Origin: DATFQE01 sp963739085
Lineage (GTDB): Bacteria; Actinomycetota; Thermoleophilia; Gaiellales; Gaiellaceae
DNA: 64,000 nt
Direction: 5' to 3'
Assembly (NCBI GenBank): GCA_963739085.1
Contig: CAVTZA010000023.1
Span: 15,940 to 79,939 of the forward strand
Below are positions 1-8,936 of this stretch, piece by piece. The position numbers and the translations under genes are program-made. Position 1 is the stretch's first letter, and each line of letters starts with the position of its first letter. Under the pieces are notes generated by a model. The model was not told where the DNA came from. It did no database searches and worked only from the letters and a program-made list of their open reading frames with translations.

Positions 1-1035
1 CTCAGTCCTGTCTGGTTCGCAGTGCCGCCGACCGGTTACGGCGGCATCGAGCTGATCGTCTCCTTGCTCGCCGACGGCCTCGTCGACGCAGGGCACGAGG
101 TGACACTCTTCGCCTCAGGCGACTCGCTCACCAAGGCGCACCTCGATTCGGTCTTCCCGCGCGCGCCGAGCGAGCTGATCGGCCGGACGATCCCCGAGCT
201 CCGGCACACGCTCTCGTGTTACACGCGTGCGAACGATTTCGACGTGATCAACGACCACTCGGGGATGCCCGCGGCGGCGCTCGCCGGTGCGCTCGAGACA
301 CCTGTGCTCCACACGGTCCACGGTCCGCTCGACGGCGAGGCCGGCGACATGTACCGCTCGATCCAGGAGATCGCGCCGAACGTCGGCCTGATCTCGATCT
401 CGCTCAACCAGCGCCGTCCCGCGCCCGAGCTGCCCTGGGCCGCGAACATCCCGAACGCGCTCGACCTTTCGCTCTACCCCTGCAAGCCGCACCCCGGCGA
501 GTACCTGCTCTTTCTCGGGCGGATGAGCCCCGACAAGGGCGCGCACCGGGCGATCGCCGTGGCGATGGAGCTCGGCCTGCCGCTGAAGATGGCGGGCAAG
601 AAGCGCGAGCCGAAGGAGGAGCAGTACTTCGCCGAGTTCGTCGAGCCGCACCTCGGCGCCACCATCGAGTGGCTGGGAGAGGTTCCGCACGGCACGAAGG
701 TGGAGCTGCTCCAGGACGCGCGGGCGACGCTGTTCCCGATCGAGTGGGAGGAGCCGTTCGGCCTCGTGATGATCGAGTCGATGGCGTGCGGCACGCCGGT
801 GATCGCGACCCGGCACGGGGCGGTTCCCGAGGTGATCGAGCACGGCCGCAGCGGGTTGATCGTCGACAACTACCGCGAGATGCCCGCCGCGTTGGAGCTC
901 GCCGATGGGCTCGACCCGCTCGAGTGCCGCCGGTACGTCGAGGGGCGCTTCGCGCCCGAGCGGATGGTGGGCGACTACCTGGACGCCTACCGCGAAGCGG
1001 TCGAGCGCGCCTCCGCCGTCTCCGGCGAGAGGTAG
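1..1035 (+). CDS. Glycosyltransferase family 4, 5'-truncated
   Basis: A GT-B glycosyltransferase that would transfer a sugar from a nucleotide-sugar donor in the cytoplasm; its acceptor cannot be read from sequence. The frame is open from base 1 (LSPVWFAVPPTGYGG precedes the GTG at 22), so the true start lies upstream of the window and only 344 residues are visible. The acceptor-side glycine loop (PPTGYGGIE) is at the start. The donor-side signature EEPFGLVMIE, followed by MACGTPVIA, sits near residue 250. The family normally has about 350 residues, so only a handful of N-terminal residues are missing. The 3' end overlaps the convergent GNAT gene by 49 bp. Confidence 0.9.
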   Translation, partial: LSPVWFAVPPTGYGGIELIVSLLADGLVDAGHEVTLFASGDSLTKAHLDSVFPRAPSELIGRTIPELRHTLSCYTRANDFDVINDHSGMPAAALAGALETPVLHTVHGPLDGEAGDMYRSIQEIAPNVGLISISLNQRRPAPELPWAANIPNALDLSLYPCKPHPGEYLLFLGRMSPDKGAHRAIAVAMELGLPLKMAGKKREPKEEQYFAEFVEPHLGATIEWLGEVPHGTKVELLQDARATLFPIEWEEPFGLVMIESMACGTPVIATRHGAVPEVIEHGRSGLIVDNYREMPAALELADGLDPLECRRYVEGRFAPERMVGDYLDAYREAVERASAVSGER

Positions 1036-1805
1036 TTCGGTCGCAGGTACGCCTCCGCGAAGCCGAAGCGGAGGATGTTGCGGTACGAGTTGCTCGGCTT
1101 CAGCGGGATCCGCTCGCCGGTCTCTGTGAAGAGCTTGGAGCAGCCGGACTCGAGCGCGTCCTGGATGCGCCGCCCGAGCAGCGCGCTCTGGCTGCCCTTG
1201 CGCCGGTGCTCGGGGCGCGTCGCCGCGAAGCAGAGGTAGCCCGCGCCGTCGTGGACGTAGAGGGCGCCCGCGCCGGCGGGCTCGTCTCCGTCGTAGGCGA
1301 GGTAGCAGCGCCAGCTCGTGCGCGGGAGCTCGGCGAACCACGGCACCGTGAACGGCTCGAGCTCGTACCCGGCGGCGACGACCTCGCCGAAGTCGGTCCC
1401 GTGCTCGGGGCCGACCTGCTCGATCCGGAGGTTCGTCTCCGTCTGCGGCGGCTCCTCGCTGCCGCGCATGAACTTCATCCACGTGTACCCGCGTTCGAAG
1501 CGCCGCTGCTCGAGCTGTGCCGGGAGATCCGAGGGCTTCGCGTTCGGGTTCAGCGAGACGTAGAAGCGGCGGCCGTGCGCGTCGAAGAAGGCCTCGATCG
1601 CCTCCAGGTCGGTCGCCGACGCCGGCTGGTCGAGGCCGAGCCCGACGACTCGGTTGAGCATCGTCGACTCCTGCCCCCCGACCGCCGTGCAGAGCGCGCC
1701 GCCGATCCTCGTGCACGCGATGCCGTGGCGCGCGGCAAGGTCCGGCGGCGCCGCGTCCCACAGCTCGGCCCAGCTCGCGAGCTCCACCTGTTCGGCCATG
1801 TGCAT
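987..1805 (-). CDS. GNAT-family N-acetyltransferase
   Basis: A 272-residue protein whose C-terminal half carries the GNAT acetyl-CoA-binding segment. RPEHRRKGSQSALL, near residue 200, is a slightly degenerate R/QxxGxG/A loop. The N-terminal half resembles the poorly conserved first domain of double-GNAT proteins and lacks a clear acetyl-CoA loop. It should be a cytoplasmic acetyltransferase of unknown substrate. Two starts are possible (MHMAEQ at 1805 or MAEQ at 1799), and no strong Shine-Dalgarno decides between them. The 3' end runs 49 bp into the convergent glycosyltransferase gene. Confidence 0.8.
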   Translation of the reverse strand: MHMAEQVELASWAELWDAAPPDLAARHGIACTRIGGALCTAVGGQESTMLNRVVGLGLDQPASATDLEAIEAFFDAHGRRFYVSLNPNAKPSDLPAQLEQRRFERGYTWMKFMRGSEEPPQTETNLRIEQVGPEHGTDFGEVVAAGYELEPFTVPWFAELPRTSWRCYLAYDGDEPAGAGALYVHDGAGYLCFAATRPEHRRKGSQSALLGRRIQDALESGCSKLFTETGERIPLKPSNSYRNILRFGFAEAYLRPNYLSPETAEARSTASR

Positions 1806-1896
1806 ACGGGCCCTATCTTCTCAACGTCGCGCGCTCTGTTTCTTCCCCAGCGCTGTGCCTTCGCTCGACCGATTCCGTGAATCCGGCGCTTCGCGT

Positions 1897-1943
1897 GGTG
1901 CCAGGCACCCGCACGAAAGCGTCGCGGACCGTCCACAGCGGGG
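1897..1943. repeat. Degenerate direct repeat, copy 1 (GGTGCCAGGCACC head)
   Basis: A 47-bp unit opening with the 13-bp odd palindrome GGTGCC-A-GGCACC and ending CCACAGCGGGG. A second copy with roughly three-quarters identity begins 128 bp further on. It lies in the 244-bp gap between the MFS gene 3' end and the GNAT gene start. Its function is unknown. Confidence 0.55.
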
Positions 1944-1958
1944 CGTTAAGGCCTAGCG

Positions 1959-1984
1959 CTGGGGGAAGCTCCCGGTTCCCCCAG
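1959..1984. terminator. Hairpin between repeat copies
   Basis: A perfect 9-bp stem (CTGGGGGAA with TTCCCCCAG) closes an 8-nt loop. It lies about 65 bp downstream of the minus-strand MFS gene, so it could end that transcript, but no U-tract follows on either strand. A second short dyad, GTCCGC-TC-GCGGAC, lies at 1997-2010. Confidence 0.4.
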
Positions 1985-2024
1985 ACCCCTCCACTGGTCC
2001 GCTCGCGGACAGGCCGCGTTGCGC

Positions 2025-2069
2025 GGTGCCAGGCATCGTCACAAGAGCGTCACGATGCGCCCACAGGGG
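2025..2069. repeat. Degenerate direct repeat, copy 2
   Basis: A 45-bp unit starting GGTGCCAGGCA and ending CCACAGGGG, aligning over its length with the copy at 1897-1943. Its last 20 bp overlap the stop codon end of the MFS gene at 2050, so the MFS C-terminus may be partly repeat-derived. Confidence 0.5.
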
Positions 2070-3294
2070 AAGGGACCGCTTCGACCCGCCGGAGGTGGCG
2101 GATGTCAGGCGTCGCGAGCATGGCGAGGACGGACATCGTGACGATTCCTGCCGCCAGGTACAGCGTCTCGTCCACGCCGATCGCGTCGGAGATCGGGCCG
2201 GCAGCGAGCTGGCCGAGCGGGATGAAGATGAACGAGCCGAGCGCGTCGTAGGAGCTCACCCGCGAGAGCGCCTGCTCGGGCACATGCTGCTGGAGCGAGG
2301 TGTCCCAGAAGATCCCGAACACCTCGACGCCGAGCCCCATCACGAGCGCCGCGAGCAGGATCACCGGCAGCGGCGCGCCGAGCGCGAGCAGGATGAGCAG
2401 GGGCGGCATTGCGAGGATCGCGGCGCACCCGACGAAGAGCGGCCGCGCCGGCTTGAAGCGGAGCGCCAGCACGGCGCCGAGCATGAGCCCCAGCGCCTCG
2501 ACCGCGAAGATCGCCCCGTAGGCGGCGGCCCCGCCGAGCTCCTCCTTCGCGACGACCGGTCCGAGTACGTTCAGCGCACCGGTCTCGGCGGCGTTGAGGA
2601 ACCCGAACGCGACGACGATCACCCAGAGCCATGTCCGGGAGACGAACTCGCGCCAGCCCTCGCGGAGCTCGGCCAGGAAGTTCGGCGCCTCGAGCCGCTC
2701 GCCCGGAATCACGCGCATCAGCGCGAGGCAGACGGCGCTCGCGAAGAAGGTCCCGGAGTCGATCGCGATCGCCCAGCCGGCCCCGACGGCGGCCACGAGC
2801 ACACCGCCGAGGGCGGCGCCGCCGATCGACGCCACGTTGAGCGCCATCCGCAGCAATGCATTCGCCTGCTGGAGCAAGGGCGGCTCGACGGTCTGCGGGA
2901 CGAGGCCGGTCGAGGCAGGGAAGAAGAACGCCATCGCCGTCCCGCCCACCGCCTGCAGGACGACCAGGTGCCAGAGCTCGGCGTTCCCGGTGAGCAGCAA
3001 GACTGCGGTGACCGCCTGCGAACTGCCCATGAGCACGTCCGAGGCGACCATCACGAGGTTGCGCGGCAGGCGGTCCGCCCAGACGCCGCCGATGAGCATG
3101 AAGACGAGCTGCGGCACCATCCGGGCCGCCAGCACGAGCCCGAGGTCGGACGCCGACCCGGTCAGGTCGAGGACGGCGAACGCGATTGCGACCGGCGCGA
3201 TCGCGCTGCCGAAGAACGAAATCCCGCGGGCGAGGAAGAGGAGGCGGAACTCGCGCCGGGCGAGCGGCCCGAGACCCCTACGCGGCCTCGGCAC
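2050..3294 (-). CDS. MFS transporter (MFS_3 / enterobactin-exporter-like)
   Basis: A 414-residue polytopic membrane protein with about 12 hydrophobic segments. It opens with a basic N-terminus and the MFS-like ARGISFFGSAIAPVAIAF. The loop-2/3 signature appears as GGVWADRLPRNLVM near residue 75. This layout fits the MFS_3 group of proton-coupled drug or siderophore exporters; the substrate is unknown. The GTG start overlaps the 3' end of the upstream MBL-fold gene by 17 bp, which implies co-transcription. The extreme C-terminus coincides with repeat copy 2 at 2025-2069. Confidence 0.88.
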   Translation of the reverse strand: MPRPRRGLGPLARREFRLLFLARGISFFGSAIAPVAIAFAVLDLTGSASDLGLVLAARMVPQLVFMLIGGVWADRLPRNLVMVASDVLMGSSQAVTAVLLLTGNAELWHLVVLQAVGGTAMAFFFPASTGLVPQTVEPPLLQQANALLRMALNVASIGGAALGGVLVAAVGAGWAIAIDSGTFFASAVCLALMRVIPGERLEAPNFLAELREGWREFVSRTWLWVIVVAFGFLNAAETGALNVLGPVVAKEELGGAAAYGAIFAVEALGLMLGAVLALRFKPARPLFVGCAAILAMPPLLILLALGAPLPVILLAALVMGLGVEVFGIFWDTSLQQHVPEQALSRVSSYDALGSFIFIPLGQLAAGPISDAIGVDETLYLAAGIVTMSVLAMLATPDIRHLRRVEAVPSPVGAS

Positions 3295-4137
3295 GCTTGT
3301 CGACGTAGCGCCTCAAACCTGCGTACGACTGCTCGAGTGGCATCGCCTGCGTGTACACGTCGACCGCATCCGCATCCGCCGCCCGTAGGTCGGCGACGGC
3401 CGCCGCCACGAACTCGTCCTCGGAGGCGCCCCCGGCGACGCGCTCGAGCCACCCGTCCAGGCGGTGGTCGAGCTCGTCGAGGTGCCGGCCGACGTCGCCG
3501 GCCACGCCGAAGTGGATCAGCGCGAGCCGCTCGGGCGTCCGCCGCCGAAGCTCGGCGATGGTGGCGTGCCAGCCCTCGACGTCCAGGTCGGGCGGCGGCG
3601 TCGGCGGCAGCACGGAGGTCGCCGGCGCGATCCGTACCCCGGCTGCGTCGCCCGCGTACAGGGTCCCATCCGCGGCCAGGTAGCAGACGTGATGGCTCGC
3701 GTGGCCCGGCGTCGGGAAGCACTCGAGCCCGACGACGCGCGACCCGACGACGTGGACATTGGCCTCGGGCACGGGCACGATCTCGCCCCACAAGCCGCTC
3801 GAGGTCGTCCCCGTACAGCCGCCGTGCGCTCGCGATCAGCTTGCCGGGGTCGACCAGGTGCGGCGCCCCGATCTCGGAGACGTGCACCTGAAGGCCGGGG
3901 TGCTCGCGGACGAGCACGCCGGTCGCGCCCGCGTGGTCGAGGTGGATGTGCGAGAGCAGCAGGTGCCGCACGTCGGTGAGCGCGAGGCCCCGCTCCGTCA
4001 AGGCGCTGCTTCAGCGTGCCGGCGCACGACGCCGGCCCGCAGTCGAACAGCGCCGGCCCGTCGTCGGTCTCGAGCAGGTAGCACCCGATCACGCGCTCGT
4101 GGCCGAGGTGCAGCAGGTCGAGCGGCTCGACGCTCAT
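3278..4137 (-). pseudogene. MBL-fold metallo-hydrolase, two apparent frameshifts
   Basis: Read across three frames, this is one metallo-beta-lactamase-fold hydrolase of about 285 residues. It starts at ATG 4137 (MSVEPLDLLHLGHERVIG). The zinc motif SHIHLDHAG is at about residue 60, and a later GHASHH and GDAAG supply further metal ligands. The first break is at 3999-4002 and the second at 3791-3794. Both read CTTG where CTG (Leu) would restore the frame, that is, one extra T each time. The domain order is intact, so I favour sequence error, but a decayed gene is possible. It overlaps the MFS gene start and follows a strong terminator at 4151-4182. The substrate is unknown. Confidence 0.75.
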
Positions 4138-4150
4138 GCCGCGCATCGTA

Positions 4151-4182
4151 CGAGTGGGGGCGGGATCGCCCGCCCCCACTCG
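4151..4182 (-). terminator. Strong GC hairpin after M14 peptidase gene
   Basis: A perfect 14-bp stem (CGAGTGGGGGCGGG with its complement) on an ATCG tetraloop. It lies 10 bp downstream of the M14 peptidase stop and 13 bp upstream of the MBL-fold start. No U-tract follows, as is common for terminators in high-GC actinobacteria. Confidence 0.75.
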
Positions 4183-4192
4183 ATGCGAGCTG

Positions 4193-6777
4193 CTACTGGT
4201 CGGCCCAGTAGGCGGCCGAGCTGATCGCGGGCCACTCGCGCTCCGGATCGGCCCGGTACAGCGGGTTCATGGCGAACACGGTCAGGCGGGAAGTCCCGGC
4301 CGTGTTCGTGCCGTGCGCGATCACCGGCGAGCCCGGCGCCGTCGCGGACTCCGCGTCGGGCTTCCAGAGTCCCGCGGCGAAGAAGTTCGTGAACGGCAAG
4401 CGCGCGTCCACGGTCAGGCTCGGAGGTACCCCGGTGAACCACGTCGGTGGATCCATGATCGCCGTGTCCTGGCCGGGGTAGGCGCCGACAATCGGGCTGC
4501 TCGCGCTGCCGGTGTTCGTCCAGTAGACGATGCCGCTGCGGCCGAGCCCGCCGCGACTGAGCGCGGTGAGGCCTGAGACCTGCGATCCAGCGGTCAGGAA
4601 GTTGGCTCCGTTGGCTCCGGCGCCGATGTAGCCGCCGCCCCGGGCGAAGAAGTTGGTCAGCCGGGTGCGGGCGGTCGGGTTGGCCGCGGACGGATAGGCA
4701 GCGGTGTTGAACACCAGGTCGTAGTTCAGGAGCGGATCGGTCGTCGCGGTGTTCAGCGTCGCCGTCGAGACCCCGTCGACGGTGAAGCCGAGGTTCCGGA
4801 GCGACCAGATGTCCTGGTTGATCGCCTGCGTCGTGAGCGCCGCGATCCGCGGGACGCGGTCGATCGCCTCGAGCGCCGGCAGCCCGGCCGACGACTCCTT
4901 GGCGAAGGTGATCCCGTTGCGCCTGCCGGCCTGGTCGAGGGCCTGCACGGGTGGCGTCGTCGCCGGCGAACACGACCGTCCCGGCGGGATGCGAGCCGAA
5001 GGCCGTCGTGGCGAGCTGTGCGGTGATGCCGTCACTCAGCAGCGCGTTGAGCGTGCGGACGGCGGTCGCCGAGTCCAGCTCGAGGACGTAGCGGTCCGCG
5101 GGCGAGGCCTTGCCCTTCCCGACGACCCCGCCGGGGACGGCGTTGGGCTCGCTGATCTCCCGAGTCATCGCGTTGAAGGTCGCCCCGTTCGGGACGACCG
5201 CGATGTCGGCGCCCCAGAGGTAGCCGTGGCTCCAGGCGCCCGGAGGAGCGTAGAGCTGGCTGATCGAGTTGGACACGTCCACGCCGATCCCGAGCGCCGT
5301 GTCGGCGAGGCCGCGCAGCGCCTGGTTCATGAAGACGACGTAGGTGCCCGCGTCGAACGTCTGGCCCTGGAAGGACGCGCTCTTCTTGAGCTCCCAGACC
5401 CGGATGCCGTTGAAGAAGAGCCACTCGACGAGGCGCTTCGCCTCGGCGTCGCTCCGCTGGCCGGTGCCGACCGGGATGACGTAGGCCTCGGGGTACTCGT
5501 GCATCCAGTTGTTGGCCACGTCGAACGGCGGCGGGCAGCACGGCGGGCGGGCAGCCCCGGTGACGCCGCGGCGGTAGATCTCGAGCTGGTCGTGCCAGAG
5601 CTCCTCGCGGTTCGCGATGTCGAACTCGAGCGTCGAGACGGCCACCGTGGCCTGCGCAGTCCGCGAGCCGATGCGGCCCTTGGCGTGCGTCGTGCTCCCG
5701 GGGACGCCACACGCGTTGCCGGTGCTGTTGCACATCTCGACCGTCGAGCCGTTCAGGCCGACGAGCTGGGAGTACATCGGCGTGTAGAACGGGCCCCAGT
5801 CGTCCCAGCCCTCGGCCGTCAGCCGGCCCGGGGAGCGTGACGCCGTCGTCACAGAAGCCGTTCGGGTTGGCGGGCTCGGCCTCCGGGCACCAGTCGTTGA
5901 TCGGGCGGGTGACACCGAGCCCGATCGCGTTCATCGCCGCCTCGTTCGCGTCGATGCGCGCCTGGTTCCACTTGAGCCAGAAGTCGTACTCGATGCCCGG
6001 GTTGTGCGGCTTCGTCGTCGCCTCGATCAGCGTCGGTGTGACGTAGCCGTGCTGGTCGAGCAGCTCGGGCGATAGCCATTTCTGGATCAGCGGCACCGTG
6101 GCCTTCGTCTCGGGCTGCGACTGCGTCAGCCAGTCGCGGTTGAGGTCGAAGTTGTTGCCGTTCGCACGCTGGTTGAGGATGTGGCCGTCGGGGTTGTGGA
6201 TCACGTTGAAGATCACGATCGAGTGATCGAGCACGTCGTCCACGAACGGGTCGGTCCCGTACGGCGTCGTCGCGAGCCGCTCGATCAGGCGCATGTCGGC
6301 GTCGATTCCCTCGGATTCGTTGCCGTGGATCCCGGCCTGGATGAAGATCGGGATCTTGAAGTTGGCCCCGTGCTGCGCCAAGAAGCTCTGCGCCTTGGCC
6401 GGCTCGGTCAGCGCCCACTTGCGCATGTTCTTCCAGTGCGCGTAGTCGCGCTGCTGAGCGCCCGTGTCGAGCGCGTTGATCGTGACCGCATAGAGGTCGA
6501 AGCCGTTGGCGGACTGGCCCGTGACCTGGACGGACATACGACCGTCGCTCCGGGCGGCGATCGAGTCGAGCGTGCAGCCGATCGCATACCACGGGATGTG
6601 CGGGAAGCTGCCCACAGGATCCGTGGGCGACGAGCCGTCGGGCAGGGCCGCGGTCCCGTCGGGTATCGGCGTGCCGCACCACGGCGGGCCGATGTCGGCG
6701 CTCGCCGGCGAGGCCGCGGTCAGCGGTACCGCGACCAGGGCGAGCGCGATGAGAATGCAAAGACGAATTCGAGGCAC
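4193..6777 (-). pseudogene. Secreted M14 zinc carboxypeptidase, two apparent frameshifts
   Basis: A secreted M14-family metallocarboxypeptidase of about 860 residues when three frames are joined. A signal peptide (basic start, LCILIALALVAVPLTAA, cut near ASA) leads into the peptidase domain. Zinc ligands are visible as HGNES (HxxE) near residue 155 and LDQHGY near residue 250, with the substrate loop NNFDLNRDW between. Frame breaks fall at about 5824-5834 and 4948-4953, each equivalent to one extra base. After them the protein continues colinearly to a C-terminal domain rich in GGGYIGAGANGANF-type turns. It probably trims extracellular peptides. A leader with GGGAGGGAGGGG precedes the GTG start. 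Confidence 0.75.
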
Positions 6778-6816
6778 GGCGGCGCCCCTCCCTCCCCACG
6801 ATTACATGGAGCGGCG

Positions 6817-6822
6817 AGTCTA
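6817..6822 (-). promoter_or_regulatory. -10 box for M14 peptidase gene
   Basis: TAGACT on the minus strand (preceded by T), about 40 nt upstream of the GTG start. Here, unlike many genes in the window, a leader with a purine-rich Shine-Dalgarno follows. The call rests on the match to the TANNNT consensus only. Confidence 0.4.
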
Positions 6823-6847
6823 ATTGAGCATGCGATACCGGGCTTCG

Positions 6848-7999
6848 CTAGGCGCCGGCGGCTGTGCGTGCAGGGACGAGCGCGGCCTCGAGATCCGCCA
6901 CGAGGTCGTCCGCGGACTCGATCCCCACCGACAGGCGGATGAGATTCTTGGGCGCCGCGAAGGCGGAATCGGCCGTCGACGCGTGCGTCATTCGCGCCGG
7001 GTGCTCGATCATGCTCTCGACGCCGCCGAGGCTCTCGGCGAGCTTGAAGACCTTCGTCCGAGCGACGAGCGCCACCGCCTCCTCCTCCGTCTCGACGAGA
7101 AACGAGACCATGCCGCCGAAGTCGTCCATCTGCCGTGCTGCGATCTCATGGCCGGGATGCGAGGGCAGCCCGGGGTAGAGGACGCGCTCGACGGTCGCGT
7201 GCTCGGCGAGGAACGCGGCCACCTTCTTGGCGTTGTCGGTGTGGGCGCGCATGCGCAGGGCGAGCGTCTTGACGCCTCGCAGCGCCAGCCAGCAGTCGAA
7301 CGGGCCGGGCACGGCGCCGAGCGACTTCTGCAGGAAGAGCAGGCGCTCGGCGATGGTCGGGTCGTTCGTCGCGACGAAGCCCCCGATGATGTCCGAGTGG
7401 CCGCCGATGTACTTCGTCGTCGAGTGCAGCACCACGTCCGCGCCCAGGTCGAGCGGGCGCTGCAGGTACGGCGAGGCGAAGGTGTTGTCGACGACGACGA
7501 TCGCGCCGACCTGGTGCGCCGCTTCGGCCGCCGCTCTGATGTCGACGATGTTCAGCATCGGGTTCGTCGGCGTCTCGAGCCAGACGATCCGCGTGCGCTC
7601 GTCGAGGTGAGCGGCCAGGTTGGTGTTGATCTCCTCCGCAGGGACGAACTCGAAGGCGTAGCCCTTTGGCTCGTAGATCTGGGAGAACATGCGGTAGACG
7701 CCGCCGTAGACGTCGTTCACCGCGACCACCCGCTCGCCGGGGTTGACGAGGTGCATCAGGGTGGTGGTCGCACCGATCCCGGAGGAGTAGGAGACTCCGT
7801 GCTCGGCGTTCTCTAGCGAGGCGAGGCAGACCTGCAGCGCCGTCCTCGTGGGATTGCCGACGCGCGAGTAGTCGTAGCCCTTGTTGACGCCGACCTCCTC
7901 CTGGACGTACGTCGAGGTCTGGTAGATGGGCGGGACCATCGCCCCCGTCGCGGGGTCCGGCTCCTGTCCCTCGTGGATGGCGCGGGTCTCGAAGTCCAT
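6848..7999 (-). CDS. metB: Cystathionine gamma-synthase / gamma-lyase (PLP)
   Basis: A 383-residue PLP enzyme of the Cys/Met metabolism family. The PLP lysine lies in LHSTTKYIGGHSD, the phosphate-binding segment is SGIGATTTL, and the dimer tyrosine motif is YDYSRVGNPT near residue 60. It converts O-acyl-homoserine plus cysteine to cystathionine, or cleaves cystathionine; sequence alone does not separate MetB from the gamma-lyase. The start at 7999 (MDFETRAIHEGQ) is preferred over upstream in-frame codons because a TAGAAT -10 box lies exactly 7 nt before it. A cystathionine beta-synthase 4 kb away suggests a reverse transsulfuration route from homocysteine to cysteine. Confidence 0.92.
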   Translation of the reverse strand: MDFETRAIHEGQEPDPATGAMVPPIYQTSTYVQEEVGVNKGYDYSRVGNPTRTALQVCLASLENAEHGVSYSSGIGATTTLMHLVNPGERVVAVNDVYGGVYRMFSQIYEPKGYAFEFVPAEEINTNLAAHLDERTRIVWLETPTNPMLNIVDIRAAAEAAHQVGAIVVVDNTFASPYLQRPLDLGADVVLHSTTKYIGGHSDIIGGFVATNDPTIAERLLFLQKSLGAVPGPFDCWLALRGVKTLALRMRAHTDNAKKVAAFLAEHATVERVLYPGLPSHPGHEIAARQMDDFGGMVSFLVETEEEAVALVARTKVFKLAESLGGVESMIEHPARMTHASTADSAFAAPKNLIRLSVGIESADDLVADLEAALVPARTAAGA

Positions 8000-8006
8000 G
8001 CGCGCG

Positions 8007-8012
8007 ATTCTA
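8007..8012 (-). promoter_or_regulatory. Leaderless -10 box of metB
   Basis: TAGAAT on the minus strand, 7 nt before the ATG at 7999. The spacing matches other leaderless starts in this window. Confidence 0.5.
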
Positions 8013-8022
8013 GAGACGCCGG

Positions 8023-8913
8023 TCAGTCGCGCCGCGGCGTCTTCCACGCGTACAGCGCGCCGACGGGCGCCATTCGTCCGCCGGGCAGCTCGGCCATGAC
8101 GGCGTAGCTCCCGGAGTCGACGGAGTCGACGATCGCGATCCGGCCCGAGCCCCGCCCCTTTGCGTCGAGGTCGAGCACGCCGGCCGGAGTCAGCCGCTCG
8201 TCGGTCGGCGTGCTGATCGCGTCGGCGTCTGCGTCCGGTGCGAGGAAGAGGCGTAGGCGAACGCTCTTGACAGCGCTCCGGGGCGCTCGACCGTCACGGT
8301 GCGGAGCTTGCCGCTAGGGCGTGATGTCGAGCCAGAGCGGCGCACGGAGGCAGCGCATGAACAGCGTGCTGAACGCTGGGAGCTCGCAGCGACGGTGGGC
8401 GACGAGCACGTCGAGCGGCCGTCCGCGGCGTGCGAGCGCGATCCGCGGATCGATACCTCGGAGCGCCACGAAGCCGCGTCCGAGCGCCGGCCCGCGCGGG
8501 AGAGCGCGGCCCCGAAGGGCCGTGTACCCGCGCCCGCGAAACCGCACCTCGGTCTGGAGGCAGCGGCGGTAGCCGGCCCCGAAGCCGAAGCCGGCACACC
8601 GACCCGGAACGGCGACGAGCAGGTTCTGCCCCGACTCCGACACGGTCAAGGCCACGCGTGGGCTGGCCGTGCCGTAGCGGAAGACGGCCACGGCTCTGTC
8701 CGGAGGCGGCGGGCCGCCGGTGTCGCTGCACCCCGGTCTCACGCCGCGACCCACGCGGGCTCCGCGGGCGACCCCGGCCGCCGCGTAGTGGTAGTCGCCG
8801 CCGTCGTAGCGGACGACGTACGCACACCTCTGCGCTGTGACCGGCCGGCCGCCTGCGACGCCGGCGCCGAGCAAGGCAACCACGAGTGCGCCGAGGGCGA
8901 GCACTCTGGCCAT
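8023..8913 (-). pseudogene. Secreted cysteine-rich protein of unknown function, two compensating frameshifts
   Basis: Not recognised. It starts at ATG 8913 with a signal peptide (VLALGALVVALLGAGVAGG) and about 170 mature residues with spaced cysteines (QRCAYVV, PGCSDT, GRCAGF, RRCLQTE, HRRCELP, MRCLRA). The apparent stop at 8314 looks artefactual. Removing one T at about 8316 gives TPSGKLRTVTVERPG, and a one-base change in the GGGG run at 8280-8283 returns to the original frame. The gene then continues through SVRLRLFLAPDADAD and AVMAELPGGRM to a stop at 8023. That makes it about 296 residues, ending 23 bp upstream of metB. The two opposite shifts suggest sequencing error in a functional gene. 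Confidence 0.6.
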
Positions 8914-8919
8914 GCAGGA

Positions 8920-8929
8920 ATTCTAGGCT
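8920..8929. promoter_or_regulatory. Overlapping divergent leaderless -10 boxes
   Basis: The stretch ATTCTAGGCT holds TAGAAT on the minus strand (8920-8925, 6 nt before ATG 8913) and TAGGCT on the plus strand (8924-8929, 7 nt before GTG 8937). The two boxes share two bases, so divergent transcription should be mutually exclusive. Confidence 0.5.
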
Positions 8930-8936
8930 GCAGGCC

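Noticed and set aside
2026..3891. A 621-codon plus-strand open frame across the MFS and MBL genes.
   Set aside because: Low-complexity Arg/Glu/Asp composition and no motifs; the minus strand carries the recognisable proteins.
3791..4002. Programmed frameshifting in the MBL-fold gene (two CTTG sites).
   Set aside because: No slippery heptamer or downstream pseudoknot is evident. Two shifts in 210 bp, with similar extra bases in unrelated genes, point to sequence error.
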